A program made the position numbers and the translations under genes. A model generated the notes under the pieces. The model searched no databases and was not told the DNA's origin. It saw nothing but the letters and a program-made list of their open reading frames with translations. From assembly GCA_031549115.1 (NCBI GenBank), contig JAVBQJ010000077.1, positions 1 to 46,668 on the forward strand: DNA of 46,668 bases, read 5' to 3'. This document shows, in pieces, positions 7,257-16,184 of the stretch (position 1 is its first letter; each line of letters starts with the position of its first letter). The stretch comes from JAVBQJ01 sp031549115. GTDB lineage: Bacteria; Verrucomicrobiota; Lentisphaeria; Victivallales; Victivallaceae.

Positions 7257-8881
7257 CACATTCTTTCGTCGCCCAGCTTGTAGGTACAGTTTGCATTCAA
7301 ATAAGTCATAAAATTCAGTCCGTTCAACTGCTGCTTCAGCCGCAGAAGTTCGTTTTCCGTCGATGCCTTGACATCGGCGAACTTGGCCGGATCCGCCTGG
7401 GTCCGCTTGGCCACATAGACGATCACGGCGCCATCCATCGTATCTTCCGGCGGCGCCATTTCGCCGGCGGCCAGATTGGTTGCCAACCGGCCGACCGCCA
7501 TCATTTCCGGATTGAACGCGGAATCCAGTTCGCGCCGGGTCGACGCCGGCAAATCGGTGAAACCGCCCGCACTCACCGCCGCGGGCAATGCCTCCGGCGC
7601 CAGCGCGGCCAGATCGGTGTAACCCGCCAGAGCCTGGGCCCGGGCGGCTTCGACGGCCTTTGCCTGCCGGTAGGCGTTATAGACGTCACGGGCCACTTCG
7701 GTATACTCCGCCTGCCGTTCCGGGATGTAGGATTCCCGCAACCCGACATAAACCTTGTCCTGCCCGTTGATCACACCGGTCATCGGCACGCTGTCGGAAA
7801 CTTTGGTGAGCGCTTTCAAAATCGCCGGATCCTGAACGTCGCCGGCCTTGGTCGCGTCCATGCGGAAATCGCCGGTCGCAACCAGTTTCACCTTGTGATC
7901 GGCGGCAACCCGGTCAAACGCGGCTTTCTTATCCGCGGCAGCCTGAATGCCGTTGCCGGCGGCGCGGGCAAAGCTTCCGGCCGCGGCATTGGCCAGATTG
8001 CGGGCTTTCGCCTGAATCAGCATCTTTTTGGCGTCGGCTTTCACGGCGGCGAACTCCGGCAGTTCCATTTGGTTATCCTTGCCGGCCTTGCGGAAAGCGT
8101 TCGGGTTGGCGTCGTAAAATTTCCGGACTTCCTCGTCGGTGACGTCCTGGCCGGCTTGCGCGACCAGTGCCGGATCGTTCAGATCGAAGACCGCCACCTC
8201 ACCGGCAAATTGCGCCGGAATCATGAATTTGTCGCGCGCACTTTCGAAATACTCCTGCAATTCGGTTTCGCCGGGAATGATCGAAGCGAGGAAGTCCTGG
8301 CTGTTGAAGCGCTTGACCTTGACGTCGAAAACTTCGTTGTTGAAGTTGTAGAACTCCTCCACCTCCCCGGGGTTGACGGTGACCGATTCGAAAAGCGACA
8401 TCTGAAGTTTCTCCACCAGAATCTGACGGCGCAGCGCCTCTTCGAAGTCGGCGGCTTTGATCTGCATCGCCGCCAACGCCTTGCGGTAAAGCTCCTTGTC
8501 GAATTTGTCGGTTTCCGGATTGAGGAAATACGGCAGCATGCGCAGGGTCTGCGCCAGCTCGGTGTCGCTGACCCGCAGGCCGCGGTCCTTGGCGACCTGC
8601 TGCATCGCCAGGCTGGCAAAGGCATTCTGCATGGCCATCGTGTCATTCTGCGCCCGGTTGTTGAGCAGCGCGTTGTAACGAATCTGTTCGATCAGCTTGG
8701 TCCGGCTGATACCGTGGCCGAATACCGTGCCGACGGAGCTGGAACCGGTAAAACCTTCCAGGAACGATGCTTCGCCCGGGCTGAGGAAACCGACAAAGGT
8801 AATGATGATGATTACCGTAAACACCCCGAAAATCACCCGGTGGTGTTTCGCGAAAACCGCGTTCATTCTGGAAATTGCCAT
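7256..8881 (-). CDS. Membrane-anchored SurA/PpiD-like periplasmic chaperone
   Basis: A 541-residue protein with a short basic N-terminus, one membrane helix (about 16-34, VIFGVFTVIIIITFVGFL), then a periplasmic region. The segment about 45-190 resembles the SurA/PpiD N-terminal chaperone fold (FGHGISRTKLIEQIR, then helical repeats with LRVSDTELAQTL), and PGETELQEYFESARDKF resembles the linker before a rotamase domain. I find no clear parvulin rotamase motif, so it may be a chaperone without isomerase activity. Likely role: folding of exported proteins. It is the promoter-proximal gene of the run with speD, to which it is translationally coupled by TGATG. Confidence 0.75.
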   Translation of the reverse strand: MAISRMNAVFAKHHRVIFGVFTVIIIITFVGFLSPGEASFLEGFTGSSSVGTVFGHGISRTKLIEQIRYNALLNNRAQNDTMAMQNAFASLAMQQVAKDRGLRVSDTELAQTLRMLPYFLNPETDKFDKELYRKALAAMQIKAADFEEALRRQILVEKLQMSLFESVTVNPGEVEEFYNFNNEVFDVKVKRFNSQDFLASIIPGETELQEYFESARDKFMIPAQFAGEVAVFDLNDPALVAQAGQDVTDEEVRKFYDANPNAFRKAGKDNQMELPEFAAVKADAKKMLIQAKARNLANAAAGSFARAAGNGIQAAADKKAAFDRVAADHKVKLVATGDFRMDATKAGDVQDPAILKALTKVSDSVPMTGVINGQDKVYVGLRESYIPERQAEYTEVARDVYNAYRQAKAVEAARAQALAGYTDLAALAPEALPAAVSAGGFTDLPASTRRELDSAFNPEMMAVGRLATNLAAGEMAPPEDTMDGAVIVYVAKRTQADPAKFADVKASTENELLRLKQQLNGLNFMTYLNANCTYKLGDERM

Positions 8882-8904
8882 TCTTCTTTTCTCCGTATTG
8901 CTCG

Positions 8905-8933
8905 TATTTAGCTAACTAATACACCCATTTCAA
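8905..8933 (-). promoter_or_regulatory. Predicted sigma-70 promoter for the chaperone-speDE run
   Basis: Reading the minus strand, TTGAAA (8928-8933) and TAAATA (8905-8910) are 17 bases apart, and the ATG at 8881 is 24 bases further on. The AT-rich gap of 72 bases between the two minus-strand gene runs fits a promoter. Sequence match only. Confidence 0.45.
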
Positions 8934-8953
8934 ACATTTCGCAAATCGCAGCG

Positions 8954-9955
8954 TCATGGTTCTGCGATTTTTACCTTGACTTTTGACGGAAAAACCCGCT
9001 TTACCGCGCTTTCAACGTCGTCGGGCATCCGGCACTCGACCGCAAGCTGGTACTCACCCGCTTCCCGGATCCCGGAAATATCGACGTAGGGACACAGTTG
9101 CACATCGCGCATCAGCGTCACCTGACTCGGCGGCCCGTTCACCGTCACCTCCACGCCTTCCTCATTCAGAATCTGAACCCGGCGCGGCGTCAGCCGGCTG
9201 TCGTCCATCACCATGACCGGCAGCTTTTTAAAGGTGCGCGAGGTGTATTTCAACAGGACTTCAATATGCGCCTCCACTTTTGCCACGCTCATTTCCACAT
9301 CCGGCGGTGCCAGCAGCGTCGCCGCCACCGAAAACTGATCGGTCGCCTGCCAGTCCAGCGGAATCGGCACGGTTTTCACCTCTTTGATCGTGCGCACCAC
9401 CGATTCGGGCCCGGAAACGGCGACCGACTCGGGGACGAATTGCACCTGGACGGAATATTCCGCGTGGCGCCCCTCCGGATCGCTCCACTCGGCCGCCACC
9501 GGCACCCGGCGCGTCACCATCGGTTCCAGGTGGGGCAATTGGATATCCGACGGTTCGATCCGCTCCACCTTCAACCCGGACGGCAGCTTGACGTCGCGGG
9601 GCTGCAGGCGCAGGATATACGGAGAGCCCGGCGTGTAGTCGTCCATACTGACGGCGGCGCGGATCCGGATATCCGACGCGGAAAGTTCGTTGAGCTTGGC
9701 GGTGGAGCCGGTGATGACCACCGTGACCGACGGGACGATGTAATCGGCATTGTGCAGCATGCCCGGCAGATCGATCTCCACCGGGATTTTGGAAAAACGC
9801 GCCTCGGCGCCCAGTTGGTCCTGCACGTAATAATACAGCAACGCGGCCAGAAATACCGCCACGGCCTTGCGGGTGAAATTCCGGCGCAGAAACGCGGGCA
9901 GAAAACTCCGGTGCAGCGACCGCTTTTCCGGCATGTTGGACTCATGGTTCATCAT
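8954..9955 (-). CDS. YbbR/CdaR-domain protein, probable regulator of the c-di-AMP cyclase
   Basis: A 333-residue protein with one N-terminal membrane segment (about 30-46, KAVAVFLAALLYYYVQ) and at least three YbbR-like beta repeats outside the membrane (about 55-150, 150-240, 240-333; e.g. VAVSGPESVVRTIKEVKTVPI and VTVNGPPSQVTLMRDVQLCPYVDISG). In Firmicutes, CdaR is encoded next to CdaA and modulates c-di-AMP synthesis from outside the membrane; the same adjacency here supports this role. The start ATG at 9955 overlaps the dacA stop (ATGA), so translation is coupled. No direct evidence of activity can be seen. Confidence 0.88.
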   Translation of the reverse strand: MMNHESNMPEKRSLHRSFLPAFLRRNFTRKAVAVFLAALLYYYVQDQLGAEARFSKIPVEIDLPGMLHNADYIVPSVTVVITGSTAKLNELSASDIRIRAAVSMDDYTPGSPYILRLQPRDVKLPSGLKVERIEPSDIQLPHLEPMVTRRVPVAAEWSDPEGRHAEYSVQVQFVPESVAVSGPESVVRTIKEVKTVPIPLDWQATDQFSVAATLLAPPDVEMSVAKVEAHIEVLLKYTSRTFKKLPVMVMDDSRLTPRRVQILNEEGVEVTVNGPPSQVTLMRDVQLCPYVDISGIREAGEYQLAVECRMPDDVESAVKRVFPSKVKVKIAEP

Positions 9956-10809
9956 CGCTTCTCTCCGGTTCCATCGGTGCCGTTGCCGTCAACCGCCGGC
10001 GCTTCCACCAATATGGTGACCGGCTCCTCCGGAAGTTCGGCGGCTTTGCCGAATAACAACTCATGCAAGTGGCTTTCCAGATTGTCGGCCGACAAGCCCC
10101 GGACGATCGCGCCGCGGCAGGCCAGGCTGATCATGCCGGTCTCTTCGGAAACCACGATCACCACCGCGTCGGTTTCTTCGGTGATTCCGAGCGCCGCCCG
10201 GTGGCGCGTTCCCATCGTTCGCGACAGCTTCTGCCGCGACAGCGGCAGAATCGCCCGGACGGCGACAATCCGGTCGTTCCGGACAATCATCGCGCCGTCA
10301 TGCAGCGGCGCGTTGGGGAAAAAAATCGATTCGATCAGCAGCGCATTCAACCGGACATCGAGTTTGACCGAGTCGTCGATCAGCGCCTGCATGCCGATGC
10401 GCCGCTCCATCACAATGATCGCGCCGACCTGTTTGCGGGACATCTCCAGCACCGCGGTCACCAGTTCGACGACCGTTTCGCGGCGGCGGCTCCGGCGCCA
10501 GTTGGTCATGCTGCCGAGCTGCGCGAACGCCCGCCGCAATTCGGGCTGGAAGATCACGATCACCGCCATCCCCAGCAAGCCCCAGAAGCCCGACAACAGC
10601 CACGCGATCACCTCGAATTTCAACGCTTTGGAGATGATATTGAGCACCAGCAGCGCCACGATCATCCCGGCCAGCACATTGGCGCCGCGGGTTCCTCGCA
10701 AATAGTACAGGGTTTTGTAAATCAGGAACGCCAGGATCGCAATTTCGATCACCGGCAGCACGTGGATTGAAATCCCGCGTAGATGTTCCATCAGCATTGC
10801 CATATCCAT
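9952..10809 (-). CDS. dacA: Diadenylate cyclase (c-di-AMP synthase), CdaA type
   Basis: Condenses two ATP into the second messenger c-di-AMP at the membrane. The 285 residues begin with three membrane helices (about 14-36, 44-60, 67-88), followed by the DisA_N catalytic domain with the signature Asp171-Gly-Ala and Arg202-His-Arg (DGAMIV and TRHRAALG). The frame is open far upstream into folP, but that extension is a shadow; the ATG at 10809, 8 bases after the folP stop with GGGAGG ahead, gives the family N-terminus. Order gyrA-folP-dacA-ybbR; dacA beside ybbR is the classical pairing, and folP-dacA neighbourhood is also known in other bacteria. c-di-AMP usually governs osmolyte and cell-wall homeostasis. 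Confidence 0.95.
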   Translation of the reverse strand: MDMAMLMEHLRGISIHVLPVIEIAILAFLIYKTLYYLRGTRGANVLAGMIVALLVLNIISKALKFEVIAWLLSGFWGLLGMAVIVIFQPELRRAFAQLGSMTNWRRSRRRETVVELVTAVLEMSRKQVGAIIVMERRIGMQALIDDSVKLDVRLNALLIESIFFPNAPLHDGAMIVRNDRIVAVRAILPLSRQKLSRTMGTRHRAALGITEETDAVVIVVSEETGMISLACRGAIVRGLSADNLESHLHELLFGKAAELPEEPVTILVEAPAVDGNGTDGTGEKR

Positions 10810-10817
10810 AGTGCCGT

Positions 10818-11606
10818 CTATTGCCTCCCGGCTGCCCGGCGGAATTCCGCCACATCGTGCGTGCGCACGGCGCGCGCGCCGCGCCGCGCCAGATTCACCG
10901 CCACCCGGGTCCCCGCCTCCACCCGCGCCATCGGGTCGGAGCCGCCGAGGAAACGCTTCCGCGATACGCCGACATAGACCGGATAGGGCTGCGTGAGAAA
11001 GCGTTCGAAGCCGTCCGCCATCTCCCAATTTTGCTCCGCCGTCTTGGCGAAGCCGAAGCCCGGATCGACCCAGATGTTTTCGGGAGCGACACCGGCGGCA
11101 CGGGCGGCCCGGGTCTGGCATTCCCAGAATTCCAGCACGGCGGCGATGACGCCGGCACTGCCGTAATCGGTATGGTCGGCGTCGAGCATGTGCTCCGGCG
11201 TGCCGCGCGAATGCGTCAACACCAGCACGGCGCGGTGTTCGGCGGCCACCGCCGCCAGCTCCGGATCGTAAACCAGGCCGGAAACGTCGTTGACGACGGC
11301 GGCGCCGGCAGCCAGAGCCGCCCCGGCCACCGCGGCCTTCCGGGTGTCGACGCACAGCGTCATCGCCGGGAGCGCGGCATGCAGCGCGGCAATCGCCGGC
11401 ACCACCCGGCGGATCTCCTCCGCTTCGTGGATGCAGGCACTGCCCGGACGGGTGGACTCGCCGCCCAGATCCAGCCAGTCGGCTCCGGCGGCGGCCAATG
11501 CCAGGGCGTGTTTCACGGGGTCATAGCAGCCGCCGTCGCTGAAGCTGTCCGGTGTCGCGTTGACAATGCCGACAATCCGGCAATTATTCGAGCCCGTCGG
11601 TTTCAT
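10818..11606 (-). CDS. folP: Dihydropteroate synthase
   Basis: Joins p-aminobenzoate to 6-hydroxymethyl-dihydropterin pyrophosphate in folate synthesis; it is the sulfonamide target. Seen in 262 residues: IVGIVNATPDSFSDGG, DLGGESTRPGS, VNDVSG and WVDPGFGFAKT, which carry the pterin-binding and phosphate-binding residues. The open frame runs upstream to 11714 inside gyrA, but homology begins only at the ATG at 11606 (MKPTGSNNCRIVG), so this start is preferred; it overlaps the gyrA 3' end by 23 bases, implying translational coupling. dacA follows 8 bases after the stop. Confidence 0.94.
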   Translation of the reverse strand: MKPTGSNNCRIVGIVNATPDSFSDGGCYDPVKHALALAAAGADWLDLGGESTRPGSACIHEAEEIRRVVPAIAALHAALPAMTLCVDTRKAAVAGAALAAGAAVVNDVSGLVYDPELAAVAAEHRAVLVLTHSRGTPEHMLDADHTDYGSAGVIAAVLEFWECQTRAARAAGVAPENIWVDPGFGFAKTAEQNWEMADGFERFLTQPYPVYVGVSRKRFLGGSDPMARVEAGTRVAVNLARRGARAVRTHDVAEFRRAAGRQ

Positions 11607-14265
11607 TTCCGGTTTCGCCGCCTTCCGGGACTTCATTTTCGAGTTCGCCGGTTTCCGCGGCGCCGGTGACTTCCACGGCTTCCACCGTGACATCGGCGTC
11701 CTCCGCGGAGGCATCGGAATTGTCGTCCCCGGTTATCACTTCGATCAGCCGGGCCACGCCGGTGATGCGGTCGCCCTCGCGCAGATTCATGATCCGGACG
11801 CCGTAACTGGCGCGTCCGACCGTACGGATTTCATCCGCCGGCAACCGGACCAGGAGGCCGCGCTCGGTGGTGCACAGAATTTCATCGCCGGGGACGATCT
11901 GAACCGCACTGATGACGGTTTCGCCCTCGCGCAACTTGATGTTGACGACGCCGGTGGCGCCGCGGTGGGTTTTCCGGTAATTGGCGACCCGGCTGCGCTT
12001 GCCCATGCCGCCCGAGGTGACGACCAGAATTTCCGGACCGTCATGAAGCTGAATGGCTTCCTCTTCGCCTTCGCCGGCTTCCGGCGCGGTTTCGTCGTCT
12101 TCGCCGGCTTCGCTGTCATCGGCGTGCTCCACCACCACCATACTGACCAGGAAGTCGTTGCCGATCTTGAAGCGCATCCCGGTGACGCCGCGGGCGCCGC
12201 GGCCCATCGGCCGGATTTCTTCGTCGCACTGTTCGAAGCGGCAGGCCATGCCGAAAGAGCTGGCGAGGATGATTTCGTTGCCGTTCGAGCACAGCGCGGC
12301 GCCGATCAGGTCGTCGTCGTCCTCGATCACCAGGGCGCGGATGCCGGCCTTGCGCAGATTCTTGAACGCGGTCAATTCGGTCTTCTTGATGTAACCGCGC
12401 TTCGACGCCATCACGATGAAGCGGCCGGGATCGTCGAAGTCGGCCGGGGTCACGGTCAACATCGCCTGGATCTTTTCGCCCGGCTCGGTCTTGATCATAT
12501 TGACGATCGCCTTGCCCTTGCCGGTACGGGCGCCTTCCGGGATTTCATAGACATTCAGATTGTACATGAAACCCTTGTCGGTGAAGAAGAAAATCACGTC
12601 ATGGCTGTCCGCGTTGAACACATGCTCGACGTAGTCCTCGTCCTTCGTCTCCATCCCGATGATGCCGACGCCGCCGCGGTGCTGGGTCCGGTAGGTATCC
12701 GCCGGCACCCGCTTGATGTAACCGGTGTTCGAGACCGTGATCACACAGCTGTGGCGCGGAATCAGGTCGGCGATGTTCAAATCGCCGTCATCGGTGGTGA
12801 TTTCGGAACGGCGGTCGGCGCCGTATTTGTCGCGCACTTCGATCAGCTCGTCGCGAATGACGCCGAGGCGCAGCTCGCGGCTGGCGAGCAGCGAGCGGTA
12901 ATAATCGATCTTGATATTGAGTTCGGCCAGTTCGTTTTCGATCTCTTCGCGGGCCAGTCCGGTCAACTGATGCAGACGCATTTCGAGAATGGCGTTGACC
13001 TGTTCGGTGGAGAAGCCGAAACGGGCAATCAGACTGGACGCGGCGTCCTGACGGGTCCGCGATTCGCGGATGATGCGCACCACTTCGTCGAGGTTGTCGA
13101 GCGCGATCAGGAAGCCGTTGAGGATATGGGCGCGCGCTTCGGCCTTCTTCAGATCGAACATGGTCCGGCGCGTGATCACTTCGAGCCGGTGGTCGATATA
13201 GGCCTGCAGCACCTGGGACAGATTCATCACCCGCGGGCGGTTATGGTCGACCACCAGCATGATGCAGCCGTAGGAGCTCTCCATCGGCGTATGGGCATAA
13301 AGCTGATTGAGCACGACCGAACCCATCGCGCCGCGCTTGATGTCGACGACGATCCGTATACCGGTGCCGCCGACGCGCTTGCTGCTTTCGTCGCGCAAGC
13401 CGGAAATCCCGGTGATGCGCTTGTCATTGACCAGGTCCGCGATCTTTTTGACCATCTGTTCCTTGTTGACCATATAAGGAATTTCGGTGACGATGATCTG
13501 CTCGCGGCCGTCTTTTTCGATGATTTCAGCCTTGGCCCGGGCGCGCACACTGCCGCGTCCGGTCAGGTAAAACTGGCGGATGCCGGCGCGGCCGCGGATG
13601 ATCGATCCGGTCGGAAAATCCGGCCCCGGCACTTCGCGCATCAGCTCGTCGACCGTGGCCTGCGGATTGTCCATCAACACGATGGTGGCATTGATGACTT
13701 CGCGCAGGTTGTGCGGCGGAATGCTGGTCGCCATCCCGACGCCGATACCGGTGGTACCGTTGACCAGAAGCTGCGGGAAGCGCGCCGGAAGCACGCTGGG
13801 CTCGAGTTCGGTTTCGTCGAAGTTCGGCGTCATGTCGACGGTATCTTTTTCCAGGTCGGCCAGCAACTCTTCGGAGAGGCGCTCCAGGCGGCACTCGGTA
13901 TAGCGGTAGGCCGCGGCGGAGTCGCCGTCGATGCTGCCCCAGTTGCCCTGGCCGTCGATCAGCGGCACGCTCATCGAAAAGTCCTGGGTCAACCGCACCA
14001 TGGCGTCATACACCGAACTGTCGCCGTGCGGATGGTATTTACCGATCACTTCGCCGACGACCTTGGCGGATTTGACATAAGCATGGGATTTGGTATAGCC
14101 GGCGCGCTTCATGGCATACAGAATCCGGCGGTTCACCGGCTTCAGGCCGTCCCGGACATCGGGAATGGCGCGGCCGACGTTGACGCTGAGAGAATACTGC
14201 AAATACGCAGTGTGCATGATTCCCTCGACGCTGATCGGGAAATCGCGGTTTTCCAATTCATTCAT
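11584..14265 (-). CDS. gyrA: DNA gyrase subunit A
   Basis: The breakage-reunion subunit of gyrase, introducing negative supercoils with GyrB (not in the window). The 893 residues contain the active-site Arg121-Tyr122 (AYRYTE) and a quinolone-determining region GDSSVYDAMV with Ser83 and Asp87, the sensitive-type residues, in the same numbering as E. coli. The C-terminal beta-pinwheel (about 500-840) has a GyrA-box-like QHRGGVG and further blade motifs MGRGARGV and THRGATGV; an acidic insert (EAGEDDETAPEAGEGEEE) lies between blades, and the tail is acidic. I chose the ATG at 14265, with AAGGGA ahead, rather than the upstream frame extension of 15 residues. ParC is the alternative, but the box favours GyrA. 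Confidence 0.93.
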   Translation of the reverse strand: MNELENRDFPISVEGIMHTAYLQYSLSVNVGRAIPDVRDGLKPVNRRILYAMKRAGYTKSHAYVKSAKVVGEVIGKYHPHGDSSVYDAMVRLTQDFSMSVPLIDGQGNWGSIDGDSAAAYRYTECRLERLSEELLADLEKDTVDMTPNFDETELEPSVLPARFPQLLVNGTTGIGVGMATSIPPHNLREVINATIVLMDNPQATVDELMREVPGPDFPTGSIIRGRAGIRQFYLTGRGSVRARAKAEIIEKDGREQIIVTEIPYMVNKEQMVKKIADLVNDKRITGISGLRDESSKRVGGTGIRIVVDIKRGAMGSVVLNQLYAHTPMESSYGCIMLVVDHNRPRVMNLSQVLQAYIDHRLEVITRRTMFDLKKAEARAHILNGFLIALDNLDEVVRIIRESRTRQDAASSLIARFGFSTEQVNAILEMRLHQLTGLAREEIENELAELNIKIDYYRSLLASRELRLGVIRDELIEVRDKYGADRRSEITTDDGDLNIADLIPRHSCVITVSNTGYIKRVPADTYRTQHRGGVGIIGMETKDEDYVEHVFNADSHDVIFFFTDKGFMYNLNVYEIPEGARTGKGKAIVNMIKTEPGEKIQAMLTVTPADFDDPGRFIVMASKRGYIKKTELTAFKNLRKAGIRALVIEDDDDLIGAALCSNGNEIILASSFGMACRFEQCDEEIRPMGRGARGVTGMRFKIGNDFLVSMVVVEHADDSEAGEDDETAPEAGEGEEEAIQLHDGPEILVVTSGGMGKRSRVANYRKTHRGATGVVNIKLREGETVISAVQIVPGDEILCTTERGLLVRLPADEIRTVGRASYGVRIMNLREGDRITGVARLIEVITGDDNSDASAEDADVTVEAVEVTGAAETGELENEVPEGGETGNETDGLE

Positions 14266-14299
14266 AACAGTGATCCCTTGGTTGCACAAATAGATTAGA

Positions 14300-14329
14300 A
14301 TAATATACACGCAACCGCAACTTTAACAA
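14300..14329 (-). promoter_or_regulatory. Predicted promoter for gyrA-folP-dacA-ybbR
   Basis: On the minus strand, TTGTTA (14324-14329) is followed by TATTAT (14300-14305, spacing 18) or the overlapping TATATT (14302-14307, spacing 16), about 35 bases before the gyrA ATG. The surrounding 200-base gap is AT-rich. Consensus match only. Confidence 0.5.
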
Positions 14330-14464
14330 GTTTTTGCCGGAAAAAAAGCCAAATTAATTGCAAATATTGCCGAACAGCCGACGGCAAGGCATCGGGAAAA
14401 TAATTCTTCCGGGAAAAATGCGTCTCTCAGGAATCAAAGTTGCATTGTCAAGGGATCATTCATC

Positions 14465-15388
14465 TCAGCGTTCCGGCTCCAGCCAGTAGACACGACCGTC
14501 GGTTTTCAACGTCAATTCCGGGTACTCCCAACTGCGGAAAACGGCAATGTCATACTTTTTCAGCAACGCGGCAGGCTGGGCGCTGCGTTCGTCACAAGAC
14601 AGCCATTCGGGCATCGGCGCGAAAGCGATGGCGGCATGAGTGGCGGCGAGAAAACGGTCGCCGCAGCTGTAGGGACCGGCATGGTGGCCGGCTTTCAGGC
14701 AGTCCACGCGCAAGTCGGAATGCCGCTCCAACAGCAACGCCTCCTCCTCCCCGAGCAGGTCTCCCGTGAACAACATCGAGAAGTTCCGGTAGGCCACCTT
14801 CAGGATCAGCGAATTGTTGTTGACAAAGGCGGCGATCGGCTCTCCGGCGCGGGCGGCCAGGAGAACGGTGGCGGTGACGCCGCCGCCGAGGTCGATCTCT
14901 TCATCCTGGACCGCCTCGCGCACCGGAATGCCGCGCGCCGCGGCAAGTTCCCGCACCGCGTTCATCCCGTCGAGCACACCGGGGGCATCGGCGGCGGGAG
15001 TGTATTTCCGGATATCCTCATCGGGGGGAACCGACCAGATGATTTCGCCGACCGCTACGGTATGACGGAGCAGCCATACCAATCCGCCCAGGTGATCTTC
15101 GTCCGGGTGGGAGATGATGACCGTATCGATGGCGTCGATGCCGCGCCGCTCCAGCGGCGCCAGCAATTGCGTAGCAGCGTACTGCTCCCAGCCGCAATCG
15201 ATCAGGACCGTTCGCCCGCCGGGCGTCCGCAAGAGGAAGATATCTCCCGGGTGCGGCCCGGCGTCGAGCATGGTGACGGTGAATTCCGCCGCCGGAGCCG
15301 GCGCGGGCGACATGCCGAGGAACTCGGCCGCGCCGGGCCGGCAGCACAGCATCAGCACGACACAGGAGAGGATCGCAATACGGAACAT
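14465..15388 (-). CDS. Secreted metallo-beta-lactamase-fold hydrolase (ComEC-like domain)
   Basis: A 307-residue protein with an N-terminal signal peptide (MFRIAILSCVVLMLCCRPG, likely cleaved near AAEF or possibly at a lipobox-like Cys). The mature part is an MBL fold: TMLDAGPHPGDIFLLRT, VLIDCGWEQY, the metal motif SHPDEDHLGG, LLFTGDLLGEEE and LKAGHHAGPYSC. This layout matches the C-terminal domain of ComEC/Rec2 and stand-alone secreted relatives, some of which are phosphodiesterases or nucleases; substrate unknown. The ATG at 15388 follows GAGGG and directly precedes the signal peptide, so I prefer it to the GTG/ATG starts upstream. It lies 26 bases after the pseudopilin gene and may be co-transcribed. 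Confidence 0.85.
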   Translation of the reverse strand: MFRIAILSCVVLMLCCRPGAAEFLGMSPAPAPAAEFTVTMLDAGPHPGDIFLLRTPGGRTVLIDCGWEQYAATQLLAPLERRGIDAIDTVIISHPDEDHLGGLVWLLRHTVAVGEIIWSVPPDEDIRKYTPAADAPGVLDGMNAVRELAAARGIPVREAVQDEEIDLGGGVTATVLLAARAGEPIAAFVNNNSLILKVAYRNFSMLFTGDLLGEEEALLLERHSDLRVDCLKAGHHAGPYSCGDRFLAATHAAIAFAPMPEWLSCDERSAQPAALLKKYDIAVFRSWEYPELTLKTDGRVYWLEPER

Positions 15389-15414
15389 GATGTTTCCCTC
15401 CCCCGCCATGGTAA

Positions 15415-16131
15415 TTACTGCCCGGTCATCCAGAATTGGGCGCGGTCCCAGTCCAGTCCTTCGGCCGGATAGCCGGAGAACTTATCCAGCAGCGCCCATA
15501 CCGCCGGGCCGGAAAGCATTTCGACATGGCCGTCGGAAAAGGCGACGTTGCCGCGTCCGCTGTGGCGCCAGTCAAAAAGGCCGTTGATCTGCTCCGGCGC
15601 CAACCGGTCGAGATTGGTTTTGGTCATCGTATGCGTCACCAGATAGGCGAAGTTCCAGACGTCGAAGAACACCGGGGCGGTATTGTTCAACGCAGTGGTT
15701 TTCATCACCGTTTTCGGCAGGTTGTAATGCCAGCCGCCGGCGTTGTGCCCGAGCTTGTTGCTGTAGCCGATGGCGTGCGGGAAGATGTATTCCTTCCCCG
15801 GCGAAACGATATGGATGTTGACGTTGGTCACATCCATGATGTCCACCGGAAATGTCGGGCATTTGTACACATCGTAGCTCGCCACATACGGCCAGATCTG
15901 GCTGTACCAGCTGTCGACATTCTCCTTGTCCCAGAAGCCGTACAACGGCCTGTCGTCGTTGTCCCCGGCGTACATCATCCACCCCAATCCGAATTGTTTG
16001 TGGTTGCCGGTGCATTTGATTCCCTGTGCCGCGGCGCGTGCCTTCGACAGCGCCGGCAGCAGCATGCTGGCGAGAATGGCGATGATCGCGATCACAACCA
16101 GCAATTCAATGAGTGTGAAATGTTTTTTCAT
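15415..16131 (-). CDS. Prepilin-type N-terminal methylation-domain protein with H-X9-DG motif
   Basis: A 238-residue pseudopilin-like protein: MKKHFTLIELLVVIAIIAIL is a type III (prepilin) signal, cleaved before Phe5 and N-methylated, followed by the long hydrophobic helix. The globular part ends with HSGRGNVAFSDG, the H-X9-DG motif found in very large paralogous families of Planctomycetes and Lentisphaerae. These proteins are thought to sit in or on the cell envelope via a type II/IV-pilus-like machinery; exact function is unknown. The start is fixed by the signal and GAAAGGA upstream. Hairpin element E3 occupies its 5' region. Confidence 0.9.
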   Translation of the reverse strand: MKKHFTLIELLVVIAIIAILASMLLPALSKARAAAQGIKCTGNHKQFGLGWMMYAGDNDDRPLYGFWDKENVDSWYSQIWPYVASYDVYKCPTFPVDIMDVTNVNIHIVSPGKEYIFPHAIGYSNKLGHNAGGWHYNLPKTVMKTTALNNTAPVFFDVWNFAYLVTHTMTKTNLDRLAPEQINGLFDWRHSGRGNVAFSDGHVEMLSGPAVWALLDKFSGYPAEGLDWDRAQFWMTGQ

Positions 16132-16184
16132 GGTTCGGGTTCCTTTCTTAACTTGGTTTTGGTTGAATTCGTTATCGTATGTTC

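Noticed and set aside
9098..10705. Open frame of 535 codons on the plus strand
   Set aside because: Antisense to ybbR and dacA, which have clear family motifs on the other strand.
10810..11355. N-terminal extension of the diadenylate cyclase frame
   Set aside because: The extra residues are Arg/Gly-rich and overlap folP out of frame; the family N-terminus begins at 10809.
11560..14298. Open frame of 912 codons on the plus strand
   Set aside because: Antisense to gyrA over its whole length, with unusual His/Asp/Gln composition and no motif.
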